Source: Buchnera aphidicola (Artemisaphis artemisicola)
Lineage (GTDB): Bacteria; Pseudomonadota; Gammaproteobacteria; Enterobacterales; Enterobacteriaceae
NCBI RefSeq assembly: GCF_005082365.1
Contig: NZ_CP034900.1
Coordinates: 186,001-250,000, forward strand
DNA length: 64,000 nucleotides
Reading direction: 5' to 3'
The notes below the pieces were generated by a model, which was given only the letters and a program-made list of their open reading frames with translations, had not been told where the DNA came from and did no database searches. Position numbers and translations under genes: made by a program. Positions 62,011 through 64,000 of the stretch are shown here, in pieces. The number at the start of each line of letters is the position of its first letter. The stretch's first letter is position 1.

Positions 62011-63453
62011 ATGAAAAGAATAACTATAATATTGAAAGAAGCTATTTTAATTTCTACTTTATTGATGAGTTTTGGAATGTCTTGGGGTAATATTGTTCCT
62101 TCTACAAGCAATAATACTGCATCAAGAGAACTAGCTCCTAGTTTAGCTCCAATGTTAGAAAAAGTAATGCCTTCAGTAATTAGCATTAATATTGAAGGGA
62201 CTACTATTGTACGTAGTTCTCGTCTACCTCATCAATTTCAACCTTTTTTTGGAGATAATTCTCCTTTTTGTCAGGGTGATTCACCATTTAGACATTCTCC
62301 TTTTTGTAGGGTTGATCCCGAGTCTGATGATACTAATGAAAAGTTCAGCGCATTAGGTTCAGGTGTTATTATTAATGCTGACAAAGGATATGCAGTAACT
62401 AATAATCATGTTGTTGAAAATGCAAGTAAAATTCAAGTTCAATTAAGTGATGGACGTCGTTATGAAGCTCAAATAATAGGAAAAGATCCTCGTTCTGATA
62501 TAGCTTTAATACAATTAAAAAATGCAACAAATTTAAGTGAAATCAAAATTGCTGATTCTGATACCTTAAAAGTTGGAGATTATACTGTAGCTATTGGTAA
62601 TCCATATGGTCTTGGAGAAACTGTTACCTCTGGTATTATTTCTGCATTAGGAAGAAGTGGATTAAATCTTGAACAGTATGAAAATTTTATTCAAACTGAT
62701 GCAGCAATTAACAGAGGCAATTCTGGTGGAGCATTAGTAAATTTAGATGGTGAATTAATCGGAATTAATACTGCGATTTTAGCACCAGATGGTGGAAATA
62801 TTGGGATAGGTTTTGCTATTCCTGGAAATATGGTAAAAAATTTAATTGCACAAATAGTTCAGTTTGGACAAGTTAGAAGAGGAGAATTAGGAATTATAGG
62901 TATAGAATTAAATTCAGATTTAGCACAAGTCATGAAAATAAATGCACAAAAAGGAGCTTTTGTAAGTCAAGTTCTTCCTAATTCTTCAGCTTTTGAAGCA
63001 GGCATTAAAGCCGGAGATATTATTATTTCATTGAATAAAAAACCTATTTCTAGTTTTGCAGCATTACGTGCGGAAGTTGGATCGTTACCAGTTGCAACTA
63101 AAATGGAATTAGGAATATTTAGAGAAGGAATAATTAAAAATATTATTGTGGAATTAAAACATTCTTTAAAAAATAGTTTCAATTCAGAAAACAGTTATAT
63201 AGGTCTTGAAGGTGCTGATTTGAGTGATTGTGTAATAAATGAAAAAAAAGCTATAAAGGTAGAAAATGTAAAACCAAATACTGCAGCATCAAAAATGGGA
63301 TTTAAAAAAGACGACATAATTACTGGATTAAATCAGAAATTAGTTAGTACTTTAGAAGAATTAAAAATAATTTTAGATACTAAACCTGCAATATTAGTTT
63401 TTAGCATAAAAAGAGGTAATGATATTATATACTTAGTAAGTGAACAATTATAA
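62011..63453 (+). CDS. degP: periplasmic serine protease/chaperone DegP
   Basis: HtrA-family protease that degrades or refolds damaged envelope proteins. A signal peptide (charged start, hydrophobic about residues 9-24) leads into the trypsin-like domain with the triad His (TNNHVVENA), Asp (RSDIALIQL) and Ser (RGNSGGALVN), then two PDZ domains. Length 480 against 474. A strong terminator follows. With bamE and secA it belongs to the remaining envelope machinery. Confidence 0.97.
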   Translation: MKRITIILKEAILISTLLMSFGMSWGNIVPSTSNNTASRELAPSLAPMLEKVMPSVISINIEGTTIVRSSRLPHQFQPFFGDNSPFCQGDSPFRHSPFCRVDPESDDTNEKFSALGSGVIINADKGYAVTNNHVVENASKIQVQLSDGRRYEAQIIGKDPRSDIALIQLKNATNLSEIKIADSDTLKVGDYTVAIGNPYGLGETVTSGIISALGRSGLNLEQYENFIQTDAAINRGNSGGALVNLDGELIGINTAILAPDGGNIGIGFAIPGNMVKNLIAQIVQFGQVRRGELGIIGIELNSDLAQVMKINAQKGAFVSQVLPNSSAFEAGIKAGDIIISLNKKPISSFAALRAEVGSLPVATKMELGIFREGIIKNIIVELKHSLKNSFNSENSYIGLEGADLSDCVINEKKAIKVENVKPNTAASKMGFKKDDIITGLNQKLVSTLEELKIILDTKPAILVFSIKRGNDIIYLVSEQL

Positions 63454-63481
63454 ATAGTAATTCAAGAATTATAAAATAGTT

Positions 63482-63507
63482 CCGCCCGAAAAACGGGCGG
63501 TTTTTTT
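63482..63507 (+). terminator. intrinsic terminator after degP
   Basis: Perfect G+C-only seven-base stem CCGCCCG (63482-63488) / CGGGCGG (63494-63500), AAAAA loop, T7 tail (63501-63507). It is the clearest intrinsic terminator in the window. The T tail overlaps the dapD stop codon of the convergent gene. Confidence 0.93.
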
Positions 63508-64000
63508 ATTTTATATTTCTTAGTAATTTATTAATTTCTGTTTTTCTTGATGTTTTTGAGTCTACTTTTTTTACAATAATAGCTGCATAAAGATTATATT
63601 TTCTATTATCAGATGGAAGACTGCCAGAAACAATCACTGAATTAGTCGGAACTTTCCCGTAAAAAATTTTTCCAGTTTCTCGATCATAAATTTTAGTACT
63701 TTGTCCAATAAAAACACCCATAGAAATTACACATCCTTTTTCTACAATAACTCCTTCTACTATTTCTGAACGAGCACCAATAAAACAATTATCTTCAATA
63801 ATTGTAGGATTATTTTGTAATGGTTCTAGAACACCTCCTATTCCTGCTCCTCCAGATACATGAACATTTTTCCCAATCTGAGCACAAGAGCCTACAGTAG
63901 CCCAAGTGTCAATCATAGTTCCTTGATCAATATATGCTCCTATATTAATATAAGAAGGCATTATGACTGTATTGCAATTAATAAATGCACCATATCTTAC
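63506..64000 (-). CDS. dapD: tetrahydrodipicolinate N-succinyltransferase, 5' end outside window
   Basis: Succinylates tetrahydrodipicolinate on the route to DAP and lysine. The frame is open to the window edge, starting at [12 protein letters not shown], so roughly the last 164 of 274 residues are present; the ATG at 63961 is internal. The left-handed beta-helix hexapeptide repeats ([38 protein letters not shown]) and the C-terminal [10 protein letters not shown] match E. coli. It converges with degP. Confidence 0.97.
   Translation of the reverse strand, partial: VRYGAFINCNTVIMPSYINIGAYIDQGTMIDTWATVGSCAQIGKNVHVSGGAGIGGVLEPLQNNPTIIEDNCFIGARSEIVEGVIVEKGCVISMGVFIGQSTKIYDRETGKIFYGKVPTNSVIVSGSLPSDNRKYNLYAAIIVKKVDSKTSRKTEINKLLRNIK

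Noticed and set aside
1-64000. Mobile elements, prophage, CRISPR arrays, tRNA or rRNA genes
   Set aside because: No transposase, integrase or cas-like frame, regular repeat array, or tRNA/rRNA signature was found apart from tmRNA.

Overview
The window is a stretch of chromosome from Buchnera aphidicola, the obligate endosymbiont of aphids. Base composition is extremely A+T-rich, intergenic gaps are short, nearly every gene has a close enterobacterial orthologue, and no insertion sequence, prophage, CRISPR array or tRNA gene was found. The gene set (pta, nrdAB, gyrA, thrABC, panBC, ilvIH, PDH complex, the dcw cluster) and order are those expected of Buchnera; most of it corresponds to a shuffled 0-4 minute region of the E. 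coli map.

Layout. 1-8095: pta (5' end outside the window), then yfaE-nrdB-nrdA (ribonucleotide reductase) and gyrA on the minus strand. 8355-14309: a DUF2076-family protein of unknown role, a 2-Cys peroxiredoxin, ung, grpE, nadK, bamE, tmRNA (ssrA), grxD and rnt. 14649-22894: sodA, pth, ychF, the thrABC operon with a remnant leader/attenuator, and hpt. 22901-33555: panBC, dksA, truA, a half-decayed mrcB, secA, mutT, coaE and guaC. 33767-39148: aceE-aceF-lpdA. 39299-42379: speD, speE, mtn, erpA. 42606-58144: the division and cell-wall cluster (rsmH-ftsL-ftsI-murE-murF-mraY-murD-ftsW-murG-murC-ddlB-ftsA-ftsZ, without ftsQ), transcribed on the minus strand with mostly overlapping genes. 58270-64000: ilvIH, apbE, degP and the 3' part of dapD.

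How the genes work together. The window joins host-provisioning biosynthesis (threonine, branched-chain precursors, pantothenate, and dapD of the DAP/lysine route) with pyruvate oxidation, dNTP supply, polyamine synthesis plus removal of its by-product MTA (speDE, mtn), oxidative-stress defence (sodA, peroxiredoxin) and a nearly complete lipid II pathway that uses DAP.

The most striking points are these. (1) Five genes (ung, mrcB, ddlB, murC, murF) are each out of frame exactly at a run of 10 or 12 A in the coding strand, with otherwise conserved protein on both sides; this suggests either fresh pseudogenes or reading frames rescued by polymerase slippage. (2) The transpeptidase half of mrcB has decayed while its glycosyltransferase half is intact. 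(3) A perfect 47-bp inverted repeat with a 3-base loop lies between the convergent lpdA and speD genes. (4) The thr leader keeps its terminator hairpin and an Ile/Thr-rich reading frame resembling ThrL that has lost its start codon. All functional calls are from recognised sequence motifs and remembered family sequences; no database search was possible.
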